Source: Saccharicrinis sp963675435 | GTDB lineage: Bacteria; Bacteroidota; Bacteroidia; Bacteroidales; Marinilabiliaceae | DNA length: 64,000 nucleotides | Direction: 5' to 3' | NCBI GenBank assembly: GCA_963675435.1 | Contig: OY776216.1 | Coordinates: 1,860,001-1,924,000, forward strand | In this document: positions 49,364 to 58,794 of the stretch, in pieces | Layout: the number at the start of each line of letters is the position of its first letter | Numbering within the stretch: the first letter of the stretch is position 1 | Made by a program: the position numbers and the translations under genes | Notes under the pieces: model-generated | Database searches by the model: none | Seen by the model: the letters and a program-made list of their open reading frames with translations, nothing else | What the model was told of the DNA's origin: nothing

Positions 49364-49842
49364 CTTCTTTTAATGTTGTGTGCTAATTTTTATATAGTTA
49401 ATGATTAGATAAAATGGGACAAAATTGTAATTGTTAGTTAAAAAAGATAGAGTCGTTCTGAATTAAAAAAAGAATTTTTGGATATAGATATTGCTTATTT
49501 TCAGAAACCTATATAAAAAGAAAGCCTGTCTGAGAGTAGACAGGCATGCGGAAACATTCTAAAAAAACTAACCTAAACCTCACACACATTTTGAATGTTC
49601 CTATTATTGGGGACCAGGAGAGCGTTTTTATTAATGACAAATTACGACCGTTTTATCACCTTGTCAATGTTTTTTTTCTAACTTCCTGTTATTTTATTAT
49701 TTTTTAACATTTGTAAACTACTGGAAAATTAATTGGTGATTAATCATATTCATACACTGATGCTTATCATTTAGAATTATATATAGTTGCGATATCTTGT
49801 GCTTAAAGATCCAAAGTTTAGAATTCAATAAAAAGCTGTGTT
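49364..49842. other. Gap with a stable hairpin, possible small RNA
   Basis: No coding frame. A perfect stem GCCTGTCT/AGACAGGC with a 6-base loop lies at 49524-49545, then a C/A-rich unstructured stretch (ACTAACCTAAACCTCACACA), then GGGGACCAGGAGAGCG, followed by TTTTT at 49625. This could be a short RNA. The last 90 bases are the leader of the FTCD gene. Confidence 0.45.
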
Positions 49843-51534
49843 ATGCAACAATTAATAGAGTGTGTTCCTAATTTTAGTGAAGGACGCAATATGAATATAA
49901 TCAATCAGATAACATCTGAAATTGAAAAAATAGATGGGGTTAGTTTGATTGATGTAGATCCGGGTAAAGCCACAAACAGGACGGTGGTAACTATGGTTGG
50001 TACTCCTGAAGATGTTATTGAAGCAGCTTTTCAAGCTGTGAAAAAAGCTAAAGAATTAATTGATATGAGAGGTCATAAAGGTGCTCATCCAAGATTTGGA
50101 GCTACTGATGTTTGTCCTTTGGTACCAGTATCGAATATTACAATGGAAGAGGTTGTTGTTTATGCTCATAAGCTTGCAGAAAGGATTGGACGAGAATTAA
50201 ATATTCCGATTTATTGTTACGAGTTTGCAGCAAAAACTTCAAAACGAAAAAATTTAGCTGACTGCAGACAAGGTGAATATGAAGCCTTACAGGATAGAAT
50301 TACAACAACAGAATGGAAGCCGGACTTTGGACCAGATGTTTGGAATTCTGAAGTTCAAAAAAGTGGTGTAACAGCAGTAGGGGCCAGAAATTTTTTGATT
50401 GCGTACAATGTCAATTTAAATACTACAAGTACAAGAAGGGCTAATACTGTTGCGTTTGATATTAGAGAAAGGGGACGTGTTAAAAGAGAAGGAGATAAAT
50501 TAACCGGAAAAATTGTTAAAGATGACAATGGAAATCCGATAAATGAACCAGGTCTACTAAAAACGGTAAAAGGTATTGGTTGGTATATTGAAGAATATGG
50601 TATTGCACAGTTGTCTCTCAATTTAACAGATATATCTGTTACAAGTATGCATAAGGCTTTTGATGTAGCTTGTGAACGAGCAACACATCATGGATTGAGA
50701 GTGACCGGTTCTGAATTAGTTGGAGTTGTTCCACTGAAAGCTATGCTAGATGCAGGTAGGTATTTTCTGAAAAAGCAAAATAGATCTACAGGGATTTCCG
50801 ATAAAGAGATCATTAAAATAGCAGTAAAATCGCTTGGGTTGGATGAATTGTATCCATTTGATCCGGATAAGAAAATCATAGAATATATTCTTGAAAAAGA
50901 GTCATCAAAAAGCAAAAAAAAGTTAGTTGACTTATCACTTTCTGATTTTGTATATGAAACAGCTAGTGAATCGCCTGCCCCTGGAGGAGGTTCTGTTTCT
51001 GCTTATCTGGGAGCAATAGGTTCTGCATTAGGAACTATGGTAGCGAATTTATCTTCTCATAAAAGAGGTTGGGATCATAGGACAGAAGAGTTTTCGGATT
51101 GGGCTGAGAAAGGAAAATATTACCATGATGAACTTCTTAAAATGGTAGATAAAGATACAGAAGCTTTTAATCAGATTATGGAAGCTTTTCAGTTACCTAA
51201 GGGATCGGAAGAAGAATTAAATATCCGTAAAGTTGCCATTGAGGAAGCAACCAAAAATGCAATCTTAATTCCGTTTAACACTATGAAATTATGTTATGCG
51301 TCAATGGAAGTAATGCAAAAAATGGTTGAAATTGGAAATCCAAATTCAATAACAGATGCTGGTGTTGGCGCAATTAGTGCCAGAGGTGGTGTTTTAGGAG
51401 CCTGGCTAAATGTAAAAATTAATGCAAAAGATCTTGAGGATAGAATGTTTGTTGATGAAATATTAACAACAGGGCAGGAAATTGTGGATAAAACACAGGA
51501 GTTGGAGCAAATCATTTTTAATAAAATGCCATAA
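49843..51534 (+). CDS. ftcD: Bifunctional glutamate formimidoyltransferase / formimidoyl-THF cyclodeaminase
   Basis: A 563-residue fusion of both last steps of histidine breakdown. Residues 1-330 are the formiminotransferase (ECVPNFSEGRNMNIINQIT, DMRGHKGAHPRFGATDVCP with the active-site His), residues 365-563 the cyclodeaminase (LSLSDFVYETASESPAPGGG, SVSAYLGAIGSALGTMVANL). It moves the formimino group of formiminoglutamate to tetrahydrofolate and then releases ammonia, making methenyl-THF. The fused arrangement equals the animal FTCD and is known in Bacteroidetes. No other hut gene is adjacent. Confidence 0.95.
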   Translation: MQQLIECVPNFSEGRNMNIINQITSEIEKIDGVSLIDVDPGKATNRTVVTMVGTPEDVIEAAFQAVKKAKELIDMRGHKGAHPRFGATDVCPLVPVSNITMEEVVVYAHKLAERIGRELNIPIYCYEFAAKTSKRKNLADCRQGEYEALQDRITTTEWKPDFGPDVWNSEVQKSGVTAVGARNFLIAYNVNLNTTSTRRANTVAFDIRERGRVKREGDKLTGKIVKDDNGNPINEPGLLKTVKGIGWYIEEYGIAQLSLNLTDISVTSMHKAFDVACERATHHGLRVTGSELVGVVPLKAMLDAGRYFLKKQNRSTGISDKEIIKIAVKSLGLDELYPFDPDKKIIEYILEKESSKSKKKLVDLSLSDFVYETASESPAPGGGSVSAYLGAIGSALGTMVANLSSHKRGWDHRTEEFSDWAEKGKYYHDELLKMVDKDTEAFNQIMEAFQLPKGSEEELNIRKVAIEEATKNAILIPFNTMKLCYASMEVMQKMVEIGNPNSITDAGVGAISARGGVLGAWLNVKINAKDLEDRMFVDEILTTGQEIVDKTQELEQIIFNKMP

Positions 51535-51561
51535 TGGTTTAAAAATTAATATATTTATCCG

Positions 51562-51596
51562 AAAGCATGAAAATAATCTTTTCATGCTTTTTTATT
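51562..51596 (+). terminator. Terminator of the FTCD gene
   Basis: AAAGCATGAAAA pairs perfectly with TTTTCATGCTTT, followed by TTT. Confidence 0.92.
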
Positions 51597-51643
51597 ATTT
51601 AAAATTTTATCCGACTTTTCAAAAATAGTAATAAAACGAAAGA

Positions 51644-52057
51644 ATGAAAGTTCTAGTATTTTATGTAAATAGTTTTGCCTATGAACCTCAGGTAAAGAAT
51701 GTAGAAAATGCCCCCGATCCAGGGACCGGTTGTAAGATTGAAGAAGCCATACTTGCTTTTATTCAGGTGGAAAAAGAGGATGAGGAAAGAGATTTAAAGA
51801 GTAGAGAAAAAAAACTTGTTAATCACTTAAAGTGGACTGCAAGAAAAAATAATACCAAACGAGTAATATTACATTCTTTTGCCCATTTATCGGAGTCAAA
51901 AGCTTCCTTTGATTATACAGTTGATTTATTTAATGCCAGTCAATCACGGCTTGAAAATGCCGAATATGAAGTGTTTCAAACTCCATTTGGATATTTTTTA
52001 GATTTAAAAATAGATGCACCTGGTACATCATTAGCAAGAATATGGGCTAGTTTGTAA
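51644..52057 (+). CDS. Stand-alone archaeal-type threonyl-tRNA synthetase editing domain
   Basis: A 137-residue protein matching the archaeal ThrRS editing domain (tRNA-Thr_ED), not the bacterial one. It starts MKVLVFYVNSFAYEP and has VILHSFAHLSESKA, where the HSFAHL motif carries the key residues, and TPFGYFLDLKIDAPGTSLAR at the C-terminus. The fold is shared with D-aminoacyl-tRNA deacylases. It likely clears mischarged tRNA (serine or D-amino acids on tRNA-Thr) in trans. It stands between two unrelated genes, 58 bases before a sensor kinase. Confidence 0.9.
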   Translation: MKVLVFYVNSFAYEPQVKNVENAPDPGTGCKIEEAILAFIQVEKEDEERDLKSREKKLVNHLKWTARKNNTKRVILHSFAHLSESKASFDYTVDLFNASQSRLENAEYEVFQTPFGYFLDLKIDAPGTSLARIWASL

Positions 52058-52114
52058 CTAAGATTACTAGCCTTTAATAATAAGCGTTATATTTGTTAAG
52101 ATTTTATTTTAAGT

Positions 52115-53995
52115 ATGAGAAAGCTTTGGTTAATATGTTTATTGTGTTTGTTGGTTTTAGGCGTTAAAGCTGAATCCTTGGATACTATAAAAATACAGCT
52201 AAAGTGGTCCCATCAATTTCAATTTGCAGGTTTCTACGCAGCTCAGGATTTAGGTTATTATAAAGAAGTAGGCCTATTTCCAGACTTTATCGAAGGGAAA
52301 GAGAAGGATGATTTTATAAGTATTGTTGAGGAAGGTAAAGCTGATTTTGGTGTTGATTCTCCCAGATTATTAGTTGCAAGAAATGAAGGCCATAAGGTTG
52401 TTATTTTGGCTACTGTTTTTCAACATTCTCCTGAAACATTTATTACTCTTCCAAAATATAAAGTAAATACAATCGAAGATTTTAAAAACCGAGAGGTAAG
52501 GATATCTTCAGGAAGTTTAACTTCAACAAAGGCTTTGTTATTAAAAATGAACTTTGAAAATAAAGTGCACAAAGTTGCATATGGTGATCGTTTGGAGGGA
52601 TTGATTAATGGTAAATATGAGGTAATTGATGGGTATGTTACAGATATTCCATATATATTAAGCCAGATGGGTCAATTACCGGTTATTATAAATCCATACA
52701 CATATGGAGTGGATTTTTATGGCGACTGTATTTATACTTCCGAAAATTTAATAGAACAAGATCCGGAAAAAGTTCAGGCCTTTGTGGATGCCACATTGAA
52801 AGGGTGGGCTTATGCCATGAATCATAAAGATGAGATTGTTAGATTGATTCAAAATAAATATAATCCAGAACTTTCCTATGATGTATTGATGTATGAAGCG
52901 ATGAAAATGGAAGAATTGATTCTTCCAAAATTTGTGGAAATAGGTCATACAAATAAAGAAAGATGGAAGCATATTGCTGATTCTTATGTAAACCTTGGAA
53001 TGTTAGATCCAGATTATAGTTTGGATGGTTTTTTATTTGAAGATTATAAGGAGCGTAAGTTAGATGGATTATATCTGGTATTAAAGATTCTGGTTTTTGT
53101 ATTAATTGTAGTATCGATAATAACAGCTTACTTTTCTTTTTTCAATAGAAAGTTGAAAAAAGAGGTTAGGAAAAGGACAAAAGAATTAAGAGAGGCTAAT
53201 GAAAATTTAAAAGAAAAGAATACCATATTACAACAGCATAATCATCAGATAGAATTGATTAATGAGCAGTTATCTGTTGCCAAAATAAAAGCTGAAGAGA
53301 GTGATAAGCTTAAAACTGCATTTATATCTAACATGTCCCATGAGATACGTACACCAATGAATGGTATCATTGGATTTGTAGATATTTTAAGGTATCAGGA
53401 TTTAACAAATGGAGATGCTGAAAATTATCTTAATTTAATTGAAGATAACTCAAATCAATTGCTTCATATTATTTCTGATCTGATAGATATTTCTCAAATT
53501 CAAATAGGGCAACTTAAAATTGAAAAATCAAAAGTATCAATAGAAGAACTTTTTAGGAATTTGTACCAGGTTTTTGATCTTAGAATTAAATCAATTAAAA
53601 AGAATAAGATAAATTTTTCTTATAACATTGAACAAGGTGTAAATGATTATATTTACACTGACTACAATAGGATTCGTCAGGTATTGGGTAATTTAATTGA
53701 AAATGCAATAAAGTTTACAAATGAAGGAGAAGTAAAGTATTCCGTAGAGTTAAGTGAAGACAGGAAATTCTATAATTTTTATGTTTATGATACAGGTAAG
53801 GGAATACCAAAGGATCGATTAAACTTAGTGTTTCAACGATTTTTTAAAGACGAAGAACAATATAGTTTAGATATGGGAGGAACAGGTTTAGGGCTATCCA
53901 TAGCTAAAAATATTGTAGAACTTTTAGGCGGTAAAATATGGCTCGAAAGCAAGCAAGGAAAGGGTTCTTGCTTCTATTTTTCACACCCTGTATAA
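52115..53995 (+). CDS. Sensor kinase with a periplasmic NMT1/THI5-like ligand domain
   Basis: A 626-residue membrane kinase. A signal peptide (residues 1-19) is followed by an NMT1/THI5-like solute-binding domain (about 23-300; IKIQLKWSHQFQFAGFYAAQ, DLGYYKEVGLFPDF), a transmembrane helix at about 317-340 (VLKILVFVLIVVSIITAYFS), a coiled coil, the H box with SNMSHEIRTPMNGIIGF and the ATPase domain (IRQVLGNLIENAIKFTNEG, GTGLGLSIAKNIVELLG). NMT1/THI5 domains bind thiamine-pyrimidine precursors or related small ligands, so the kinase probably senses such a compound directly. No receiver domain and no partner regulator are adjacent. Confidence 0.93.
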   Translation: MRKLWLICLLCLLVLGVKAESLDTIKIQLKWSHQFQFAGFYAAQDLGYYKEVGLFPDFIEGKEKDDFISIVEEGKADFGVDSPRLLVARNEGHKVVILATVFQHSPETFITLPKYKVNTIEDFKNREVRISSGSLTSTKALLLKMNFENKVHKVAYGDRLEGLINGKYEVIDGYVTDIPYILSQMGQLPVIINPYTYGVDFYGDCIYTSENLIEQDPEKVQAFVDATLKGWAYAMNHKDEIVRLIQNKYNPELSYDVLMYEAMKMEELILPKFVEIGHTNKERWKHIADSYVNLGMLDPDYSLDGFLFEDYKERKLDGLYLVLKILVFVLIVVSIITAYFSFFNRKLKKEVRKRTKELREANENLKEKNTILQQHNHQIELINEQLSVAKIKAEESDKLKTAFISNMSHEIRTPMNGIIGFVDILRYQDLTNGDAENYLNLIEDNSNQLLHIISDLIDISQIQIGQLKIEKSKVSIEELFRNLYQVFDLRIKSIKKNKINFSYNIEQGVNDYIYTDYNRIRQVLGNLIENAIKFTNEGEVKYSVELSEDRKFYNFYVYDTGKGIPKDRLNLVFQRFFKDEEQYSLDMGGTGLGLSIAKNIVELLGGKIWLESKQGKGSCFYFSHPV

Positions 53996-54005
53996 AGCAC
54001 TGGAT

Positions 54006-54641
54006 TTATAGATGATCAATTTGCTCTAATTGATCATCAGAAAGCGATCTTACTTCATTCATCATTTGAGTTATAAAAGTCATCTTTGAAGCATTTTCAA
54101 GTACTTCTATTCTATCAAATGCTTTAATCATCTGAGAACCAATCGCAGTAATTCCATGATTCTCCATAATTAAAACTTTGTTTTCAGCAAAAGTATCGCT
54201 TACATTTTGGGCTAACTCAGGAGTTCCAATAAGTCCGTATGGAGCAGTTACCGGGTCTTTTATTATCATTCGGGACTCTACTATCAAATGCGCATTAATC
54301 GGTATGTCCATGGCAGAAAAAGCAGATGCAAAAATGGTATGACAATGAACTATGGCATTAATAGTAGGGTGATCTTTGTATATTTGAAGATGCATACTTG
54401 TTTCTCGACTTGGGTTAATCCATTGGGTGAGATTATTACCTTCTTTGTCTAAAATAACAACGTTCTTTGCTTTAAGGGTTCCTTTATCTATTTCAGATGG
54501 AGTAATTAAAAAATGATCACCAACTCTTTTACTGATATTGCCTCCCAAGCTGGTTGTAAGTCCTTTTTTATATAGTCTCCTCATAAAGCGGGCAACCTCT
54601 TTTCTTTCCTTTAAATATAGATTTTTTGTTTCCATAACCAT
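54006..54641 (-). CDS. Class II aldolase/adducin family protein
   Basis: A 211-residue class II aldolase-like protein. The zinc motif is HCHTIFASAFSAM near residues 100-112 and the third histidine is in MENHGITAIGS; the catalytic Glu is likely in LIVESRM. TSLGGNISKRVGDHFLITPS is the conserved N-terminal loop. Relatives include L-fuculose-1-phosphate aldolase and 5-methylthioribulose-1-phosphate dehydratase. The substrate is open. Its end faces the end of the sensor kinase 10 bases away. Confidence 0.9.
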   Translation of the reverse strand: MVMETKNLYLKERKEVARFMRRLYKKGLTTSLGGNISKRVGDHFLITPSEIDKGTLKAKNVVILDKEGNNLTQWINPSRETSMHLQIYKDHPTINAIVHCHTIFASAFSAMDIPINAHLIVESRMIIKDPVTAPYGLIGTPELAQNVSDTFAENKVLIMENHGITAIGSQMIKAFDRIEVLENASKMTFITQMMNEVRSLSDDQLEQIDHL

Positions 54642-54696
54642 ATGCTTTAGAAATAAAGCTATAAGTTATTATTTTGTTATGAAAGAAAAAAGCATA

Positions 54697-54724
54697 AAAA
54701 AAGCCACATCATCAGATGCGGCTT
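54697..54724 (-). terminator. Terminator of the aminotransferase gene
   Basis: On the minus strand AAGCCGCATC pairs with GATGTGGCTT (one G-U pair) and is followed by TTTTTTATG. Confidence 0.88.
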
Positions 54725-54744
54725 ATATATTAATGAGTTATTTT

Positions 54745-56037
54745 CTATTGATTCTTGTAGTCTTTACAGGCATTGTATATGCCTTCAAACAATTCTTTAG
54801 CATCAGAAGCTGCCATTGCAGAAAACGCAACCCTTAAAATGTTATTTAGGTTAATAATACCAATGCTGTATTTATTAATTAAGATGTCACGGATAGCCTC
54901 TCCATCAAGTCCTTCAGCTAATTGTACACACATAAAGTATCCTGAATTGTAAGGAAGAGCCGTAAAATACTCCTTATATTTATCATCGCTCAATACATCT
55001 TTTATAGCCTGATAGCGAGATTTCATGATGATGAATTTGCTGTGCTTCTGATCATTGTAATCAGGAGACTCAAACGCATGAAGTAATAATGACTGACTAA
55101 GATTTGATGAATTTGAAATATTACCACGAACAGCTCCTGCTGTTTTCATTTCCAATGCATGATATAATTCTTCAGATCCACCTTTAATTCCATATGTGAT
55201 AAATCCCACTCTAAATCCCCATACATAATCTTCTTTTGTGGCACCGTCAATTTTAACAGCTAAAACATTTTCATGAATATCTGCCAAATAAGCAAAAATA
55301 GACTGTGGTTCAACGCCTTCTTCAAATACTAATCCAAAATAGGCATCATCGGTAATTGCTACTATTTTTTTACCAGCATCAGCAGCATCTTTTATGGCTG
55401 CAATAATACTTTTTATTTCATCTGTAGTAGGAGTATATCCTGTTGGATTATTCGGGAAATTTAAAATAACAACCTTTTTTTCACCTTCTGATAAAAGTTG
55501 TTCTTTTAATGAGTCAATATCAAACCTGTTGTCTTTAAAAAGGTTGAATTTAGTCAATTTAACACCATAAGCATTGATCAAGGCCAAATTATAATTACCC
55601 CAAAATAAATTTGGAACTATAACTTCCTGATCTTGATCCATCCAAAGATATCCAGCCATACTAATACCATGTGTTAAGGCACTGGTTACAATTGGTAAGC
55701 TTAATTCTTTAGTTTTTAAGGCAGGATTTTTTTCGTATATCATCTCCTTCCATTTCGCTCTAAGGTCTGGTCGGCCAAAACTAGGAGCATATGGGAATGA
55801 TAATGATGGATCCAAATCAATTTTAGAGGCAATAGATTCAAGGCGCATAGGTGTACCATCATCTTCAATTGCAGCACCAATGGTAGCGTTTATTTTTGTA
55901 CCTTTTGCTTCAGCTGTTTGACCTAAAATACCTTTTTTTGGAAAGAAAATGTTTTTCCCTTTCTCACTTAATAAATCATAAACAACCGGATTTTTAGCTA
56001 AAATCACCTCGTTTAATTCTTGTGCTTGCGGATTCAT
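54745..56037 (-). CDS. PLP-dependent aminotransferase, class I/II
   Basis: A 430-residue fold-type I enzyme. Substrate-side motifs include NFPNNPTGYTPTTDE (Asn-Pro binding PLP), AITDDAYFGLVFEE (Asp for the pyridine nitrogen, Tyr for O3'), the lysine in AVKIDGATKEDYVWGFRVGF, and the arginine in NILRVAFSAM at the end. The N-terminus has no targeting signal. The subgroup handles aromatic or aliphatic amino acids; which one is not clear. It is a single gene with its own terminator. Confidence 0.9.
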   Translation of the reverse strand: MNPQAQELNEVILAKNPVVYDLLSEKGKNIFFPKKGILGQTAEAKGTKINATIGAAIEDDGTPMRLESIASKIDLDPSLSFPYAPSFGRPDLRAKWKEMIYEKNPALKTKELSLPIVTSALTHGISMAGYLWMDQDQEVIVPNLFWGNYNLALINAYGVKLTKFNLFKDNRFDIDSLKEQLLSEGEKKVVILNFPNNPTGYTPTTDEIKSIIAAIKDAADAGKKIVAITDDAYFGLVFEEGVEPQSIFAYLADIHENVLAVKIDGATKEDYVWGFRVGFITYGIKGGSEELYHALEMKTAGAVRGNISNSSNLSQSLLLHAFESPDYNDQKHSKFIIMKSRYQAIKDVLSDDKYKEYFTALPYNSGYFMCVQLAEGLDGEAIRDILINKYSIGIINLNNILRVAFSAMAASDAKELFEGIYNACKDYKNQ

Positions 56038-56266
56038 CTGTTTTTAAGTTTTCAGTTTAGAATAAATGTTCTAAATAAATTTAAGCATCTTACCTTTGAA
56101 AAAGAAAGAATTATTATCCTTATTTATTCATTTCGATTACATGAACGTTTTTCCAATCGTTGTATGTGCTTACAAAATTGCTAAAAAATGATCATTTAAT
56201 GATGATATAATTTTGTAAAAAAGCCTCTTTTTAATAAAAATGTTAAATATCAAACCTCGAATATTT

Positions 56267-56788
56267 TTACTTTAAATTCCAAAAGGCTTCAATAATCTTT
56301 TTTATGGAACCAGCACTGATGTTATTCCAGTTGATGTTGTTCTTCGTAACAAAAATAATATCAGATATATCGTCCTGAATATGCATGTTATTCCAACCTT
56401 TAACTTTACATATAAATGCAATATCAGTAGTGTAAACTGAAAAATTTGAAAATATGTATTCGTTTGGAAAAGAAGTTAAATATTGCATATCAGTAACCTC
56501 AAGATTGAGTTCTTCTTTTATCTCACGTTTTAATGCCGCTTCAGCAGATTCCATAGGGTCAACAAATCCACCGGGTAAGTCAAGCATTCCTTTATTAGGA
56601 TTAAATGCTCTTACAGTGAGTAACAATTCTCCTTTTTCATTTTCAATTAATCCGGCAACAGCAGCTGAGGAATTAATAAAATAATGAAAACCGCAATCCG
56701 CACAAAGAAATGATCTGGACCCTTCAAAGTTAAAATGCTCGGATCCACACTTGGGGCAATATTTAAATACATTTTGAGGTTGTGTCAT
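56267..56788 (-). CDS. Nudix hydrolase with an N-terminal zinc ribbon
   Basis: A 173-residue protein. Residues 11-33 form a zinc ribbon (CPKCGSEHF..CADCGFHYF). The Nudix box is GGFVDPMESAEAALKREIKE followed by ELNLEV (residues 73-98), matching GX5EX7REUXEEXGU with Leu in place of the second Gly. It cleaves nucleoside diphosphates linked to another group; this zinc-ribbon layout resembles NADH-pyrophosphatase-type proteins and the ADP-ribose class. Single gene. The gap before it (56038-56266) holds nothing recognisable. Confidence 0.92.
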   Translation of the reverse strand: MTQPQNVFKYCPKCGSEHFNFEGSRSFLCADCGFHYFINSSAAVAGLIENEKGELLLTVRAFNPNKGMLDLPGGFVDPMESAEAALKREIKEELNLEVTDMQYLTSFPNEYIFSNFSVYTTDIAFICKVKGWNNMHIQDDISDIIFVTKNNINWNNISAGSIKKIIEAFWNLK

Positions 56789-56796
56789 TGTTTTTA

Positions 56797-56866
56797 GTCT
56801 TCAATTTGCAGTCTTCAGCTGTCAGTCTGCAATTGGCTGAAGACTGAGTACTGAAGATTGCGAACT
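56797..56866. repeat. Self-complementary CTTCAGTC/GACTGAAG repeat
   Basis: TCTTCAATTTGCAGTCTTCA and its near mirror image TGAAGACTGAGTACTGAAGA lie in the short gap between the Nudix and nucleotidyltransferase genes. The stretch can fold on itself. Related words occur at 30114-30152. Confidence 0.65.
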
Positions 56867-56874
56867 ATTTTGTA

Positions 56875-57774
56875 CTATTCCCAAAGACTCGCTGGATATA
56901 CACCTTTTTCAATCAGTGCATTTAAGCTTTGCTGCACAATGGGTTTATCTTCCTGATAGGTTACGCCAAACCATTTTGCATCGCTACTTAGTACTTTCGT
57001 TGATGCTTGTTCAGCTTTAATCATTTTGTCTACTAAAGCATTAAAATAGAATTCAGACTTTAGCTCATTTCCTTTTTCATTTAAGAATGCTAAAAATCCA
57101 TCCTCAAGCGCTTTGAAAAAAGAATTTTTGAATGCCCAAAAATTCATAGAAACAGGTTCTTTACCTGTAAGTTCAGTTGTTTTATCATCCTCCCAGTAAA
57201 CTACTTTACCATCAAGATATCCTATTTTAGTTCTTTCAACAATATTTACCAGATTATCATTGGCATCCGTTTCGCATACGCCTCTTGATACAGTTCCGTG
57301 CTCAGATAATGTGTTGTCTAATGCGTATCCAACCATACCGTATTCATGATCGTCTTTACTGTTTTCTACAAAATCAACTACAGTTTGATAAGCTTCGCGA
57401 CCGTAAAAATCATCAGCGTTAATAATCGCAAATGGCCCTTTAATTGCATCTTTTGCCATTAACATAGCATGACCCGTTCCCCAAGGTTTTTCTCTTCCTT
57501 CCGGAACCGAGAATCCCTCTGGCAGATTATCCAACTCCTGATAAACATATTCTACTTCAATTTTTCCTGCTAATTTAGGATCAAATCTTTCTTTAAATTG
57601 GTCAGCAAAAGATTGACGGATTACGAAAACTACTTTTTCAAATCCAGCTTGTATGGCGTCGTACACAGAGTAATCAATAATTGATTCTCCATTAGGTCCT
57701 AATGTATCTAGTTGTTTTAATCCTCCATATCTACTACCCATTCCGGCAGCAAGAACTAATAAAGTTGGTTTCAT
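56875..57774 (-). CDS. Sugar-phosphate nucleotidyltransferase-like protein
   Basis: A 299-residue NTP-transferase. The nucleotide loop is LVLAAGMGSRYGGLKQLDTL (residues 5-24), the metal Asp is in AIINADDFYG, and PVSMNFWAFKNSFFKALEDG is the core product-side strand. Members make NDP-sugars from sugar 1-phosphates; the exact sugar cannot be told. It follows the amidase gene on the same strand by 33 bases, so a cell-envelope context is plausible. Confidence 0.9.
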   Translation of the reverse strand: MKPTLLVLAAGMGSRYGGLKQLDTLGPNGESIIDYSVYDAIQAGFEKVVFVIRQSFADQFKERFDPKLAGKIEVEYVYQELDNLPEGFSVPEGREKPWGTGHAMLMAKDAIKGPFAIINADDFYGREAYQTVVDFVENSKDDHEYGMVGYALDNTLSEHGTVSRGVCETDANDNLVNIVERTKIGYLDGKVVYWEDDKTTELTGKEPVSMNFWAFKNSFFKALEDGFLAFLNEKGNELKSEFYFNALVDKMIKAEQASTKVLSSDAKWFGVTYQEDKPIVQQSLNALIEKGVYPASLWE

Positions 57775-57807
57775 AATTTTAGTTTAAGCGTTGTATATAT
57801 TTTATAG

Positions 57808-58794
57808 TTATTTATTTTTTGATTTATAATCATTTAGTAATCCCTCATATAGCCAGTTAGCTAAGGCTTGACGATTATTTTCCAGAATGAAACGTTGTTG
57901 ATCTCTATAATTACGAATGTTACCTAATTCAATAAATACAGCAGTAGGGTAGGTTTTTCGTAATAAATAGAGGTTGCGCGAGGATACAATTCCTGAATAA
58001 CCTCTGGAAGGTTGATGTTTGTTGTATTTCTCATCAAAGATCTTAACTAATTCATTGGCTGTTTTTTCACCTGATTTGCTTTTAGGCGAATGATAAAAGA
58101 AAACATCAATGGCCTTTCCTTTGCTTCTGGAATCGACATGAATAATGACACAACGTTGATACGCAGGCTTATTCTTAATATATAGTTGATTAATTACTTT
58201 AGTTCGTTGTTTTAACCGGTCAATCTGCTCTAAGGGGATTACTTCCTCATTACAAATTTCATCCTTATCCATTTCTAAATATGACTCATCCCGAATGCCG
58301 TCATTCTTATCCTGAATGATCATATTAACTTTAGCTCCATTTTCCTGAAGTTTCTTAGCCAATCGAAGTGTAATATCATAAGCGTATTCATCTTCCGCCA
58401 GCGTTTTATCTCCGTATTTTCCTAATGCCCCAGGATCAGGACCTCCATGACCACTTACTAAATGAAACACCGCACCACTCAGGTCGTTGCTTTCAACCTT
58501 GAATTTTTCGCGTTCCTTACCGTATAAAGGTTCAAATAAATAGCTTTTAGTTGTGGGTATTTTATATTTAACACCAAGAAGTAACGCATTGTCTTTACCA
58601 AATTTTCCTTTATTTAAATCTAAAAATTGTTGGGTAAATTTATCCGGATTCAGATTATTCCTGTTTAAAAAAGCATATAATCCTTCTCCCTTTTGAGGAA
58701 TTGATGTTTTATAAGGAGTTTCTTCTTGTGCCAGAGCACTTATTATATATAAGCTACACCATAAAAAAAGCACTAACCTTTTTATGTGAATCAT
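57808..58794 (-). CDS. N-acetylmuramoyl-L-alanine amidase (Amidase_3) with LysM-like domain
   Basis: A 328-residue exported protein from ATG 58794; a TTG three codons earlier is less likely. Signal peptide MIHIKRLVLFLWCSLYIISA, then a LysM-like module (KGEGLYAFLNRNNLNPDKF, VKYKIP), then Amidase_3: zinc His in FHLVSGHGGPDPGALGKYG, Glu in LAEDEYAYDITLRLAKKL, second His in VIIHVDSRSKGKAIDVFFYH, and the catalytic Glu in TAVFIELGNIRN. It cuts the bond between muramic acid and the stem peptide, as needed in cell separation. The canonical HAN after the second histidine is replaced by HVDSR here. Confidence 0.9.
   Translation of the reverse strand: MIHIKRLVLFLWCSLYIISALAQEETPYKTSIPQKGEGLYAFLNRNNLNPDKFTQQFLDLNKGKFGKDNALLLGVKYKIPTTKSYLFEPLYGKEREKFKVESNDLSGAVFHLVSGHGGPDPGALGKYGDKTLAEDEYAYDITLRLAKKLQENGAKVNMIIQDKNDGIRDESYLEMDKDEICNEEVIPLEQIDRLKQRTKVINQLYIKNKPAYQRCVIIHVDSRSKGKAIDVFFYHSPKSKSGEKTANELVKIFDEKYNKHQPSRGYSGIVSSRNLYLLRKTYPTAVFIELGNIRNYRDQQRFILENNRQALANWLYEGLLNDYKSKNK

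Noticed and set aside
54538..54837. Plus-strand 99-codon frame over the aldolase and aminotransferase ends
   Set aside because: It overlaps two real minus-strand genes and a terminator.
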